A stretch of DNA of 13,477 nucleotides from an uncultured Prevotellaceae bacterium (GTDB taxonomy: Bacteria > Bacteroidota > Bacteroidia > Bacteroidales > Muribaculaceae). Within the stretch, counting starts at the first letter, position 1; every line of letters begins with the position of its first letter. Positions 4,827 to 12,506 of the stretch are shown piece after piece. Location of the stretch: contig CALAVD010000053.1 of the NCBI GenBank assembly GCA_937892085.1, positions 1 to 13,477 of the forward strand, given 5' to 3'. Made by a program: the position numbers and the translations under genes. Under the pieces are notes generated by a model. That model was not told the DNA's origin, did not search any database, and saw only the letters and a list, made by a program, of their open reading frames with translations.

Positions 4827-7259
4827 TTAATGCTTTTTTATCTTGCTTTTTAAGTTCTTGAGGCTGAATTTCTTCTTAGATGATTCTTCACTGCCATAGC
4901 CGTAGCCATAGTTTTCGTAGCCGTAGCCATACCCATAGCTGTAACCTCCGTATCCATAGTTCTTCTTGCCAATCTTGACGTCATTGATAACGATGGTGAG
5001 GTTCTTGAGTTTCTTATCGTCGCTGGCTTTCTCAAGTTCGAGCAAGAACTTCTTGTCGATAAATCCGTCACGAATCACATAAACGGTGAAATCGACATAT
5101 CGGTTGATTAGCGATGCGTCGGCAATCAAGCCGTAAGGCACGGTGTCGAGGACGATGTAATCATATCTTGTACGCAGAGTGTTGATAAGCTCCTCAAGGT
5201 GCTTGTTCATCAGCAGTCCGGTGGGGTTGGGAGGTATGGCGCCCAGGGGCACGATGTCGAGGTTCTCGTGAATGCTGCCCTTGACGATGATGTCGTCAAT
5301 GTTTGAAATCTTGCCCGAGAGATACGAGCTGACACCCAAGTTGGTGTCGGTTTTAGCATACTCCGAGAATCGACCCTTACGCAAGTCGAGATCGACTACA
5401 GCAACCTTCTTGTTCACATAGGCGTAGGTAAGAGCGAGGTTCAGGGCGATAAAGCTCTTGCCCTCACCAGGCCTTGTAGAGGTGAACTGCATCACAATGC
5501 CTGTGCCATCTTTGCCCTCGGCAATAAAGTCGAGATTGGCTCTCACAATTCTCAACGCCTCCGAAACCCTATCTACCGAATTCTCTGAAATGACAATCTC
5601 GTCGTTCTTCTGGTTAGTGTGCTTGCTTGGAATTTCTCCCACGATAGGCACCTTGCAGTTTTCTTCCACATCGTGACGAGAGTGAATCTTGGTGTCGAGC
5701 GACAGGATCCAGTAAATCAGATAGAGGATTGCGGCAGGGATGAGCAGACCAATCAGTAATCCTATAGCAAGGAAGCGTGAAGTGTTAGGCGAGATGGGCG
5801 AGCCACTGCCTGTGGCACTCTCGATGACCTTAGCGTTAGGCTCAGTGATGGCTATTTGCAGGGCGTTCTCCTCGCGCTTGTTGAGCAGGTAGAGGAAGAG
5901 TTGCTCTTTCACATTTTGCTGGCGCGACACTTCAATGATAGCCTTTTCATGCTCGGGCATCACTTGTCGTCCGGCTTGTGCTGTTGAGGCTTGCGCTTGC
6001 GCCCGAGAAGTCTGTGCACTAAGCTTGTTTATGTATTTGTTGATAGAATTTTGAATGTTAGCTCTTTGTGCGCTCATCTCACTTTGCAGCTGAGCGATTA
6101 CTGGGTTCTCGCCTGTTGCGGTAGATGCTATCTTTTGGTATTTGAGCATATTGTCGTTATATGCCTTGATTTGCCCTTCGATTCCTGCGTCGGCAATGCC
6201 TACATTGCTTGGCAGCAGCGTTTTGTCGTCAGTGCTATTGATGTATCCTTGCATGCTTGTGGCTATGCTAAGCTGCAAGTTCGCATCGGATGCGTTCTCT
6301 TGGAATCTAATGCCTGAAGAAGCGTCGGCATACATGGCGGAATTGGCACTTGCCGACTTGAGCTGTGCGATGCGGCTATCTACGCCACTGAGGTCTTGTG
6401 AGATGGCTGCGATGCGCTCGGCGATGAAGTCCTCGGTGTTGCGCGCCACGCGGTTCTTGTCTTCGATGGCATCTTGGTTATAGGCCACGATAAGAGCGTT
6501 GAGGATATCGATGCCAAGTTCGTTGTTGTCGGTGACCAACGAGAGTTTGAGCACATCGCTCCATTTCTCGGTTCTCTCAACCTTTAGGGTCCCGATATAT
6601 TTCTTTGCGGCGCTGTTTACGGTATATACCTTAGCAATCACAGTGTAACCAACATAATTGGTGTTGAACAACTTGGTCTTGGTGACAGCGATGGGACCGT
6701 AAGGTGTGGCTACCGTGTTGCCAAATTCAGCCTCTTTCCAATCGTTGCTGCCATTGATGGCAAATTCAAACTTCGTTTCGCTCTTAGGTGCAATGGAGAT
6801 GGAATAGTTGGAGGTTGTTTCACGCATGGGGGTGATTTGCACTGGAGAACTCTTGTAAGTGTTGACCTCACGCAGATACACCTTGCCGTAATACTGGATG
6901 TTCAGTCCAAGATGTTCTACCACGTTCTCCATGAGCTTGGTGGACTTGATTTTGTGGGTCTCGTTACCAACGTCGCTGGTTCCCATGTTAGTTCCCAAGT
7001 CGCCAAAGATTTGCACCTGACTACCTGCCTGCTTGCTGTTCTCGGTGGTGAGCATGATTGTTGCCGATGAGCTATATAGCTTAGGCTCAGACTTGCTCTT
7101 GAGCAATGCGACGCATGTGCAGATTATCGCCGAAATGACAAACCAATACCAGTTGTGCAGGCATGCATTGAAGAACGCCTTGATGGGTATTGATGTGGTA
7201 AAGCTCTTTTTCTTGTTGCCGCTGCTGCTTGATTGCGACTCTTGAATAATCTCTTGCAT
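4827..7259 (-). CDS. Wzc-like polysaccharide co-polymerase / tyrosine autokinase (BY-kinase)
   Basis: An 810-residue inner-membrane protein controlling chain length and export of capsule or exopolysaccharide. A cytoplasmic N-terminus is followed by TM1 (about 37-53), a large periplasmic Wzz-type domain with helical coiled-coil-like stretches (about 270-460), a Pro-containing segment (SPISPN, 487-492) and TM2 (about 496-520). The cytoplasmic kinase has an oligomerisation motif E567-x2-R570-x2-R573, Walker A TSTRPGEGKS (593-602, K601), Walker A' VVDLDLR (621-627) and Walker B IVLDTVP (702-708, D705). PPNPTGLL (676-683) is the family PPNP segment. The tail carries ten tyrosines between 768 and 788 in YGYG repeats, the expected autophosphorylation cluster, then a Lys-rich end. 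ATG 7259 follows a minus-strand promoter. No Wza, phosphatase or glycosyltransferase gene is adjacent. The acyltransferase at 3538-4713 is downstream on the same strand. Confidence 0.93.
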   Translation of the reverse strand: MQEIIQESQSSSSGNKKKSFTTSIPIKAFFNACLHNWYWFVISAIICTCVALLKSKSEPKLYSSSATIMLTTENSKQAGSQVQIFGDLGTNMGTSDVGNETHKIKSTKLMENVVEHLGLNIQYYGKVYLREVNTYKSSPVQITPMRETTSNYSISIAPKSETKFEFAINGSNDWKEAEFGNTVATPYGPIAVTKTKLFNTNYVGYTVIAKVYTVNSAAKKYIGTLKVERTEKWSDVLKLSLVTDNNELGIDILNALIVAYNQDAIEDKNRVARNTEDFIAERIAAISQDLSGVDSRIAQLKSASANSAMYADASSGIRFQENASDANLQLSIATSMQGYINSTDDKTLLPSNVGIADAGIEGQIKAYNDNMLKYQKIASTATGENPVIAQLQSEMSAQRANIQNSINKYINKLSAQTSRAQAQASTAQAGRQVMPEHEKAIIEVSRQQNVKEQLFLYLLNKREENALQIAITEPNAKVIESATGSGSPISPNTSRFLAIGLLIGLLIPAAILYLIYWILSLDTKIHSRHDVEENCKVPIVGEIPSKHTNQKNDEIVISENSVDRVSEALRIVRANLDFIAEGKDGTGIVMQFTSTRPGEGKSFIALNLALTYAYVNKKVAVVDLDLRKGRFSEYAKTDTNLGVSSYLSGKISNIDDIIVKGSIHENLDIVPLGAIPPNPTGLLMNKHLEELINTLRTRYDYIVLDTVPYGLIADASLINRYVDFTVYVIRDGFIDKKFLLELEKASDDKKLKNLTIVINDVKIGKKNYGYGGYSYGYGYGYENYGYGYGSEESSKKKFSLKNLKSKIKKH

Positions 7260-7305
7260 ATCCCAGTAATATTCGTTAAGTGAAATCGTTCTATATTTAA
7301 ACGTG

Positions 7306-7337
7306 CAAAGTTAAGTATATTTTTCCTATCAACAACT
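7306..7337 (-). promoter_or_regulatory. Bacteroidetes-type promoter for the Wzc-like kinase gene
   Basis: On the minus strand TAACTTTG (7313 down to 7306) is a perfect TAnnTTTG -7 element. GTTG (7337 down to 7334) sits 20 bases upstream as a one-mismatch -33 element. The expected transcript starts near 7299, about 40 bases before ATG 7259. Confidence 0.55.
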
Positions 7338-7385
7338 ATAAATAAGGAGTAAAATTACAAAATTAGGCGAAAAGATGCCTCTCAT

Positions 7386-7417
7386 GTTGCTCGTTTGAAA
7401 AAAAATGACGATATTTG
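7386..7417 (+). promoter_or_regulatory. Possible Bacteroidetes-type promoter for the M6 protease gene
   Basis: GATATTTG at 7410-7417 differs from TAnnTTTG at one base. GTTG at 7386-7389 lies 20 bases upstream as a -33-like element. Transcription would begin near 7424, about 42 bases before ATG 7466. Together with the kinase promoter it fills the 206-base divergent gap. Confidence 0.4.
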
Positions 7418-7465
7418 CACTTTGCTTCACTAAATGAAAATTATAAACAAATTAATACCATATCT

Positions 7466-9940
7466 ATGAAGAAATTATTTTTTACAACTTTGATGGCTCT
7501 GATTTGCCTGGTGGCAAGTGCAGTGCCAGCGATCCCTACACCCCAAAAGGTGACTCAGCCTAACGGCGAGGAGCTCACTGTGAGAATTAAGGGCGATGAA
7601 TTCTATCATTACACGACCACTGTCGATGGCTACACCATCGTCATGAACGAACAGGGCTACTTTACCTATGGCACGCTCGTTAACGACGAGGTGGTGGCAA
7701 GTAAGTTAATAGCCCGCGATGCCGAGAAGCGCTCGGCAAGCGACATGGCATGGCTTGCCGCTACAGGAAAGAACCTGCGCTCAGAAAGCAAAGTGGCAGA
7801 GGGCATCAAAGCTCGTGCAAAGCGTGACGCCCTGCCACATCTCAACACCATCAACTACAACAACTTCCGCGGCTTGGTGATTCTTGTGGAGTTTAAAGAC
7901 GCGCATTTCACTCGCAGCGATGTTGTGGATTTTTACACTAACATGATTAATCAGGAGAATTACACTGGCTATACCAACGAGGACGGCACCTCCAACCCCT
8001 ATGGCCGCTTTACCGGCAGTGTGCGCGACTATTTCCATGACAACAGCAACGGCATCTTCGTGCCGCAGTTCGACGTGGTGGGGCCTTTTGAGGTGAACTA
8101 CTCTGTAGATCAGGGCGACTATGCCTACAACATTTTCATGAGTGCTATTCAGAAAGCCAATCCCACGGTTGATTTCAGCCAGTATGACCTCGACAATAAT
8201 GGTGCGGTAGATCTTGTGTATTTCATCTACGCCGACACTCCATCAAGTAGCGACTCCAGCAGCCCCAATCACATCTGGCCACACCGCTCGAGCTTCTATA
8301 CCTACACAAAATATGACGGCAAGTACATCCGCGACTATGCCTGCTCGGCAGAGTATATATATGCCAAGAGTAACGGCATCTTCGACGGAATCGGCACCAT
8401 CTGCCACGAGTTCAGCCACGTGTTGGGTTTGCCCGACCTTTACGACACCTACGAAGATGACAATGACACTAACGGCGAAGCGCAGCATCCTGGTGAATGG
8501 GATCTCATGGCTGGCGGCAACTACCAGAACAATGCCCGCACACCAGTGGCTTACAGTCTCTATGACCGCTACTCTACAGGCTTTGCCAACTATCAAGTCA
8601 TCACTGCCGAAGGAGAATATACTCTCAACCCAACAAGCACCACTGGCGAGGGTTATATCCTCAAGAGTCCTACCACCAAAGAGGTCTTCCTTATCGACAA
8701 CCGTCAGACCAGCACCAAGTGGGATGCCTACGCTCCAGGTCATGGCATGACTATTGCTCGTATGGACTCTACCAATAATAGCGTGTGGACCGGCAATGCG
8801 CCTAACGGCAACGCCAACCGTCTTTACTACGAACTGTTGCGTGCTGGTGGCTCTACGGCATTCCAATCACCAACCGACCCCTTCCCAGGCACTCGTGGAG
8901 TGGCAATGGTCACCAACGATACCAAAGCCAACTTAATGGCTTGGGGTAACAAGCCCAATCAATATAATCTTTACAATATCCATGAGGAAGGTGATGTGGT
9001 GAAGTTTAGCGTTAAGTTGAATGGCACATTTGTTACTGAGGTTGAAGACTTTGAACCCATGACACCTAAAACGTCTAATAACTCAAGTATATCTGACCAG
9101 GGTTCTTTAGCCACTTGGACACTCGCCAAGTGTTTTCCTGCTTCTCCTACCGACAACACATTGTGCAATGGAGAAAAGGCTATAGCCATGAAGAAACCTA
9201 GCACCGCAACCATGACCAGCGATGTGGCTTACGACACCTATATGGTGACCTTCGACTTCTATAATCCTACTAATGTTAATGCTAGCCTTCAGCTTTACAT
9301 GTCAACCGATCAGGGACAGACGTGGACCGTTCAGCCAAACGTGATGGGAAACACCACTGTGCTTGCCGGATTAAACACTAAGAGCACCCTATACTATCCT
9401 ATCAACGTTCAAGTGCCTGCGCGCTATCGTGTGGCGTGCACGGGTGGTGCGACCTCTGTGGCTGGGTATCTCGATGACTTCACAATCTACCATAACGGTG
9501 AAATCGTGTCAGTAGAATATGATGTGAATGTGAGCAATGTCATTGAGCATGGCACAGTTGTTGCCGACAAACAGACTGCCGCCGAGGGTGAAACTGTGAC
9601 ACTCACAGTGACTCCCGATGAAGGATATGAGCTAGAAACGCTCACTGTGATGAGCGGCTCTACAGCAGTGGCAACCACACCAAGTCAGGAAGTGGGTAAA
9701 TTCACTTTTGTGATGCCTGCTGCACCAGTGGCAATCAACGCCATTTTTAGCAAGATAATCGTGGTTGTTCCTGGCGATGTGGATGGCGACGGCACAGTGA
9801 CTGCCGCCGATGTGACTGCGCTCTACAACTTCTTGCTCAACAACGACAGCACAGGGCTTGTCAACGGCGACCAGGACGGTGACGGCTATATCACCTCGGG
9901 CGACATCACATTAGTGTATAACGTCCTCTTGGGTAATTAA
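7466..9940 (+). CDS. Secreted M6-family zinc metalloprotease with C-terminal dockerin-like module
   Basis: An 824-residue exported protease. I chose ATG 7466 because it opens with a signal peptide (MKKLFFTTLMALICLVASAV); an upstream in-frame TTG at 7415 overlaps the promoter. Residues about 25-120 look like a propeptide. The M6 catalytic domain holds an Asp-rich calcium-type loop DLDNNGAVDL (241-250) and the zinc motif HEFSHVLGLPD (H314, E315, H318, with G321 and D324). GEWDLMAGG (343-351) is the Met-turn region. After a beta-rich middle region, about 686-762 resembles a Listeria-Bacteroides/InlB-type repeat (GYELETLTV and FVMPAAPVAINAIF). Residues about 770-824 form two F-hand repeats (DVDGDGTVTAADVTALYNFL and DQDGDGYITSGDITLVYNVL), a type I dockerin pattern. 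No type IX sorting domain is seen. The likely role is extracellular protein degradation; target and anchoring are unknown. Confidence 0.9.
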   Translation: MKKLFFTTLMALICLVASAVPAIPTPQKVTQPNGEELTVRIKGDEFYHYTTTVDGYTIVMNEQGYFTYGTLVNDEVVASKLIARDAEKRSASDMAWLAATGKNLRSESKVAEGIKARAKRDALPHLNTINYNNFRGLVILVEFKDAHFTRSDVVDFYTNMINQENYTGYTNEDGTSNPYGRFTGSVRDYFHDNSNGIFVPQFDVVGPFEVNYSVDQGDYAYNIFMSAIQKANPTVDFSQYDLDNNGAVDLVYFIYADTPSSSDSSSPNHIWPHRSSFYTYTKYDGKYIRDYACSAEYIYAKSNGIFDGIGTICHEFSHVLGLPDLYDTYEDDNDTNGEAQHPGEWDLMAGGNYQNNARTPVAYSLYDRYSTGFANYQVITAEGEYTLNPTSTTGEGYILKSPTTKEVFLIDNRQTSTKWDAYAPGHGMTIARMDSTNNSVWTGNAPNGNANRLYYELLRAGGSTAFQSPTDPFPGTRGVAMVTNDTKANLMAWGNKPNQYNLYNIHEEGDVVKFSVKLNGTFVTEVEDFEPMTPKTSNNSSISDQGSLATWTLAKCFPASPTDNTLCNGEKAIAMKKPSTATMTSDVAYDTYMVTFDFYNPTNVNASLQLYMSTDQGQTWTVQPNVMGNTTVLAGLNTKSTLYYPINVQVPARYRVACTGGATSVAGYLDDFTIYHNGEIVSVEYDVNVSNVIEHGTVVADKQTAAEGETVTLTVTPDEGYELETLTVMSGSTAVATTPSQEVGKFTFVMPAAPVAINAIFSKIIVVVPGDVDGDGTVTAADVTALYNFLLNNDSTGLVNGDQDGDGYITSGDITLVYNVLLGN

Positions 9941-9952
9941 GGAACCAAAATA

Positions 9953-9958
9953 GAGGTG
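9953..9958 (+). promoter_or_regulatory. Shine-Dalgarno-like site supporting the TTG start
   Basis: GAGGTG lies eight bases before TTG 9967. Such a site is unusual here, since the other genes in the window lack clear Shine-Dalgarno sequences, and it supports translation from a non-ATG start. Confidence 0.5.
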
Positions 9959-9966
9959 TTAAAGCC

Positions 9967-10674
9967 TTGATAGAGGTAGCTCTATATTTGATACCTGTTG
10001 GGCTCAGTGATGCTGAGCTCGACATGGTGTTGCCACAGCACAACGTCCTGATTGTAAGAGAAATAAGGCATTTTATTGTGGAGAACGTGCGGTCGGCGAG
10101 GCGCTTCCTCAAGAAGTGTGACCGCAGCATCGACATCGACACGCTCACCTTCTATGAACTGAATCGCCACACAAGGCCCGAAGATGTTCCGGCAATGCTC
10201 ACGGCACTGAGCAACGGGGAGCCAATGGGCGTCATCAGCGAGGCGGGATGTCCCGCCGTCGCCGACCCCGGGGCCGACGTGGTGGCTATTGCCCAAAGCA
10301 AGGGATTGAAGGTGACGCCGCTTGTGGGACCGTCGAGCATCCTTATGGGGCTTATGGGCTCGGGATTCAATGGTCAGAGTTTCGCTTTTTTAGGTTATTT
10401 ACCCATCGACGCAGCGCAACGCGCGCGCCGTCTCAAGGAAATGGAGCAGCGCATTGTGCGTGAGGACCAGACGCAGATTTTCATCGAGACCCCCTACCGC
10501 AATAATGCATTGGTTGTCGAGATTTGTAAGACTATGCCGCCACACCTTAAGTTGTGCATTGCCACCGACATCACTGGGCCAGGCGAGAAAATTCTAACCC
10601 GAGGCGTGAAGCAGTGGCTCAATCACTTGCCCGACCTCAACAAGGTGCCAACGATTTTCTTGCTTTACAAGTAA
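9967..10674 (+). CDS. RsmI-like SAM-dependent methyltransferase (tetrapyrrole methylase fold)
   Basis: A 235-residue protein of the RsmI-related group (COG0313). Members methylate rRNA or related substrates with S-adenosylmethionine; RsmI itself makes the 2'-O-methyl of C1402 in 16S rRNA. Diagnostic segments are ALYLIPV at 5-11, GVISEAGCPAVADPGA at 88-103 (SAM-binding loop), LVGPSS at 119-124, GFNGQSFAFLGYLP at 133-146 and FIETPYRN at 172-179. It is shorter than true RsmI (about 280 residues) and matches a short form common in Bacteroidetes whose exact substrate is not settled. The start is TTG 9967: homologues begin just before ALYLIPV, no ATG or GTG lies in frame nearby, and GAGGTG at 9953-9958 gives a Shine-Dalgarno match eight bases upstream. 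It follows the protease gene by 26 bases, but a functional link is unlikely. Confidence 0.85.
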   Translation: MIEVALYLIPVGLSDAELDMVLPQHNVLIVREIRHFIVENVRSARRFLKKCDRSIDIDTLTFYELNRHTRPEDVPAMLTALSNGEPMGVISEAGCPAVADPGADVVAIAQSKGLKVTPLVGPSSILMGLMGSGFNGQSFAFLGYLPIDAAQRARRLKEMEQRIVREDQTQIFIETPYRNNALVVEICKTMPPHLKLCIATDITGPGEKILTRGVKQWLNHLPDLNKVPTIFLLYK

Positions 10675-10698
10675 GCACACTATAGCTTTCCTGATAAT

Positions 10699-10735
10699 AA
10701 TATAGAACTATTAGAGAATAGAGAGTTTCTATATT
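10699..10735 (+). terminator. AU-rich hairpin downstream of the RsmI-like gene
   Basis: AATATAGAA at 10699-10707 pairs perfectly with TTCTATATT at 10727-10735, with a 19-base loop and an optional extra G-T pair outside. It begins 24 bases after the methyltransferase stop. No T-run follows, so it may be a weak terminator or mRNA-stabilising 3' structure. Confidence 0.35.
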
Positions 10736-10775
10736 GTCGGGTGAGAGGGCTTGTGGGCGGCGGTTTTAACCGAAA

Positions 10776-11756
10776 ATGAGTAAAAATAATGATAAGTATC
10801 GCCAGCGGAGGCTTGGCGATAGCCGGTGGATTGATAAGTTTGCCATCGACAACAACGATTTTGATGATGATAACTCACAAGCCGAGCAACTCGCTATGCC
10901 ACTGGACGATGGTGAGCAATGGAGCGGATTGAGTTTTGTGAGTTTTGGAAGCGGAAGCAGTGGAAACTGCGCGTTTCTTGGTAATGAGAATGGAGGAGTG
11001 CTGATTGATGCGGGCGTTGATCCACAGCATGTGTATCACGACCTCGCCGCCAACGGCATTAGCCTTAGCAAGGTGAAAGGCATTTTGCTCACGCATGACC
11101 ATGCCGACCACATTCGCTATGCCTACAAACTGGTGCGCGAGAATAAGCATATGCGCATCTATTGCACCCCGAGGCTCATGGGAGGACTGCTGCGTCATCA
11201 CAACATTTCTGGACGCATCAAGGACTACCAAGTGAGCATCTTCAAGGAGATTCCATTCTTTCTTGCAGGCATGAAATTTACTGCCTTTGAGACGTCGCAC
11301 GACGCCATCGACAACATGGGGTTCAGCATCGAAGTGGGCGACAACACTTTTGTCGTCGCTACCGATATGGGTGTCATTACCAGTAGAGCCAGCTACTACA
11401 TGAGCAAAGCTAACTTTTTGATGATTGAGAGCAACTACGACCGTCACATGCTTGACAGCGGGCGCTATCCTGAGTATCTGAAAGCTCGAGTTAGGGGCGA
11501 GAAAGGACATCTCGACAACACGGTGGCGGCAGAGTATGTGGCATCTCACTACCACGAGGGGCTGAAATGGGTGTTCTTGTGCCACTTGAGCAACGACAAC
11601 AACAAACCGGAGATTGCTGTGCACACCATGACAACGGCTCTTGAGCAGCGGGGCGTGAGCGTGGGCGATGGTTCCAACTCTCCCGACTCTCGCTGCAAGG
11701 CAGTGCAGGTCTATGCCTTGCCTCGTTACGACACCAGCCTGTGGTTTGTGTTGTGA
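10776..11756 (+). CDS. Metallo-beta-lactamase-fold hydrolase, YycJ/WalJ-like
   Basis: A 326-residue cytoplasmic protein with no signal peptide. Residues 1-50 are a polar, Asp/Asn-rich extension. The MBL fold begins with LSFVSFGSGSSGNCAFLG (52-69), a signature of the YycJ/WalJ group. The metal site is LTHDHADH (H107, H109, D111, H112), H175 in TSHDAIDN, D197 in ATDMG and H270 in CHLSNDNN. GHLDN (244-248) is also family-typical. YycJ-type proteins are thought to act as nucleases or in cell-division/DNA-repair control; in Bacteroidetes they are uncharacterised housekeeping proteins. The usual length is about 260-270 residues, so the N-terminal extension is the unusual part. ATG 10776 follows a small palindrome at 10761-10772. 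The fold is certain; the substrate is not. Confidence 0.9.
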   Translation: MSKNNDKYRQRRLGDSRWIDKFAIDNNDFDDDNSQAEQLAMPLDDGEQWSGLSFVSFGSGSSGNCAFLGNENGGVLIDAGVDPQHVYHDLAANGISLSKVKGILLTHDHADHIRYAYKLVRENKHMRIYCTPRLMGGLLRHHNISGRIKDYQVSIFKEIPFFLAGMKFTAFETSHDAIDNMGFSIEVGDNTFVVATDMGVITSRASYYMSKANFLMIESNYDRHMLDSGRYPEYLKARVRGEKGHLDNTVAAEYVASHYHEGLKWVFLCHLSNDNNKPEIAVHTMTTALEQRGVSVGDGSNSPDSRCKAVQVYALPRYDTSLWFVL

Positions 11757-11852
11757 AAGGTGAGAGGTGGGACGAGGAATGTGGTCGTGAGCGATTAAAC
11801 TTTACAACATTTTATTTGTCAAATTGCTATAAACTTTTTTTTTAATTACATA

Positions 11853-11864
11853 AAACGATCGTTT
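11853..11864. repeat. Perfect 12-bp palindrome AAACGATCGTTT just before a start codon
   Basis: The self-complementary 12-mer ends three bases before ATG 11868, inside an AT-rich leader. It could be a repressor operator or chance; as an RNA hairpin it would overlap the ribosome-binding region. The palindrome is seen directly; any role is speculation. Confidence 0.4.
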
Positions 11865-11867
11865 ACT

Positions 11868-12407
11868 ATGAAGAAGATTTTATTCGTTGCTGCAATTGTA
11901 GCATTGTTGATGGGTACCGCGGTTGATGGCAGTGCCAAGGTTAAGAAACGTCAGGTAAAAAAGGCTAAAGCCCAGACTACAAAGACCGTTAAAAGCAATG
12001 GTCAAGACATGAAGGTGGATCAAGGCATGTACACCGCCGGCGAAGCCAATCGCTTGGAAAACGGTGACGTGTCCGACCTCGAGATGGCTTTTCTCCAGAA
12101 TTTCTATCATCAGTATGTTTTCAACGGAAACATCTATAACGGAGCACATTTCCCTTATGTGAAAACTAAGTTTGCCCCTGCTGCATTAGAGCAAATAACC
12201 GATGCCGAGGGCTATGACTGGTCGAAAATCACTGGCCGCACCGACGATTCCGAAGGTGTTACTCCACAAGATTTCAACATCAAGCGTTATGGAAAGAATG
12301 GCTTTGAAGTGAGCGACTCTAAGGGGTTCAAGTGCTACATTAAGGTGGAAGGTGCCGATGGCGCTTACAAAATCACCCAAGTGAGCAGCACACCGGTGGA
12401 CATGTAA
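11868..12407 (+). CDS. Small secreted protein of unknown function
   Basis: A 179-residue protein starting at ATG 11868 with a clear signal peptide (MKKILFVAAIVALLMGTAVD, cleavage near GSA/K at 23/24). A Lys-rich stretch (24-42) is followed by a compact soluble domain. FLQNFYHQYVF (75-85) and KTKFAPAALEQI (99-110) form an amphipathic start, and the C-terminal half is a run of short beta strands (FNIKRYG, GFEVSDSKG, FKCYIKVEG, AYKITQVSS). This layout faintly recalls DUF3828/NTF2-like secreted proteins of Bacteroidetes, but I do not recognise the family securely. One Cys (156), no lipobox and no transmembrane segment beyond the signal point to a periplasmic or exported protein. It is separated from the hydrolase gene by 111 bases and probably has its own promoter. 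It converges with the GYF-domain gene across a strong terminator. Confidence 0.75.
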   Translation: MKKILFVAAIVALLMGTAVDGSAKVKKRQVKKAKAQTTKTVKSNGQDMKVDQGMYTAGEANRLENGDVSDLEMAFLQNFYHQYVFNGNIYNGAHFPYVKTKFAPAALEQITDAEGYDWSKITGRTDDSEGVTPQDFNIKRYGKNGFEVSDSKGFKCYIKVEGADGAYKITQVSSTPVDM

Positions 12408-12441
12408 GTTCTCTACCACTCTACAAGACATCACTGTCATG

Positions 12442-12482
12442 AAAAAAGAATCAGGGGCAGCGCCGCGTGGCGTTGTCCCTGA
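12442..12482 (-). terminator. Strong Rho-independent terminator between convergent genes
   Basis: Bases 12451-12464 pair with 12469-12482 (14 pairs including two G-T wobbles) around the four-base loop GCGT. On the minus strand the hairpin is followed by TTCTTTTTT (12450-12442), which makes it the terminator of the GYF-domain gene. It lies 44 bases past the stop of the plus-strand secreted-protein gene, so it may also stop that transcript, though without a T-run. Confidence 0.8.
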
Positions 12483-12506
12483 ATTATGTTATGTCAAAAA
12501 GCTGTC

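Noticed and set aside
8243..8866. 207-codon open frame on the minus strand inside the M6 protease gene
   Set aside because: It overlaps the catalytic-domain coding region antisense, has no promoter or domain, and is best explained as a shadow frame.
10875..11624. 249-codon open frame on the minus strand inside the MBL hydrolase gene
   Set aside because: It is antisense to a gene with a complete metal-binding motif set. Its translation is rich in His/Val in a way typical of shadow frames and has no family features.
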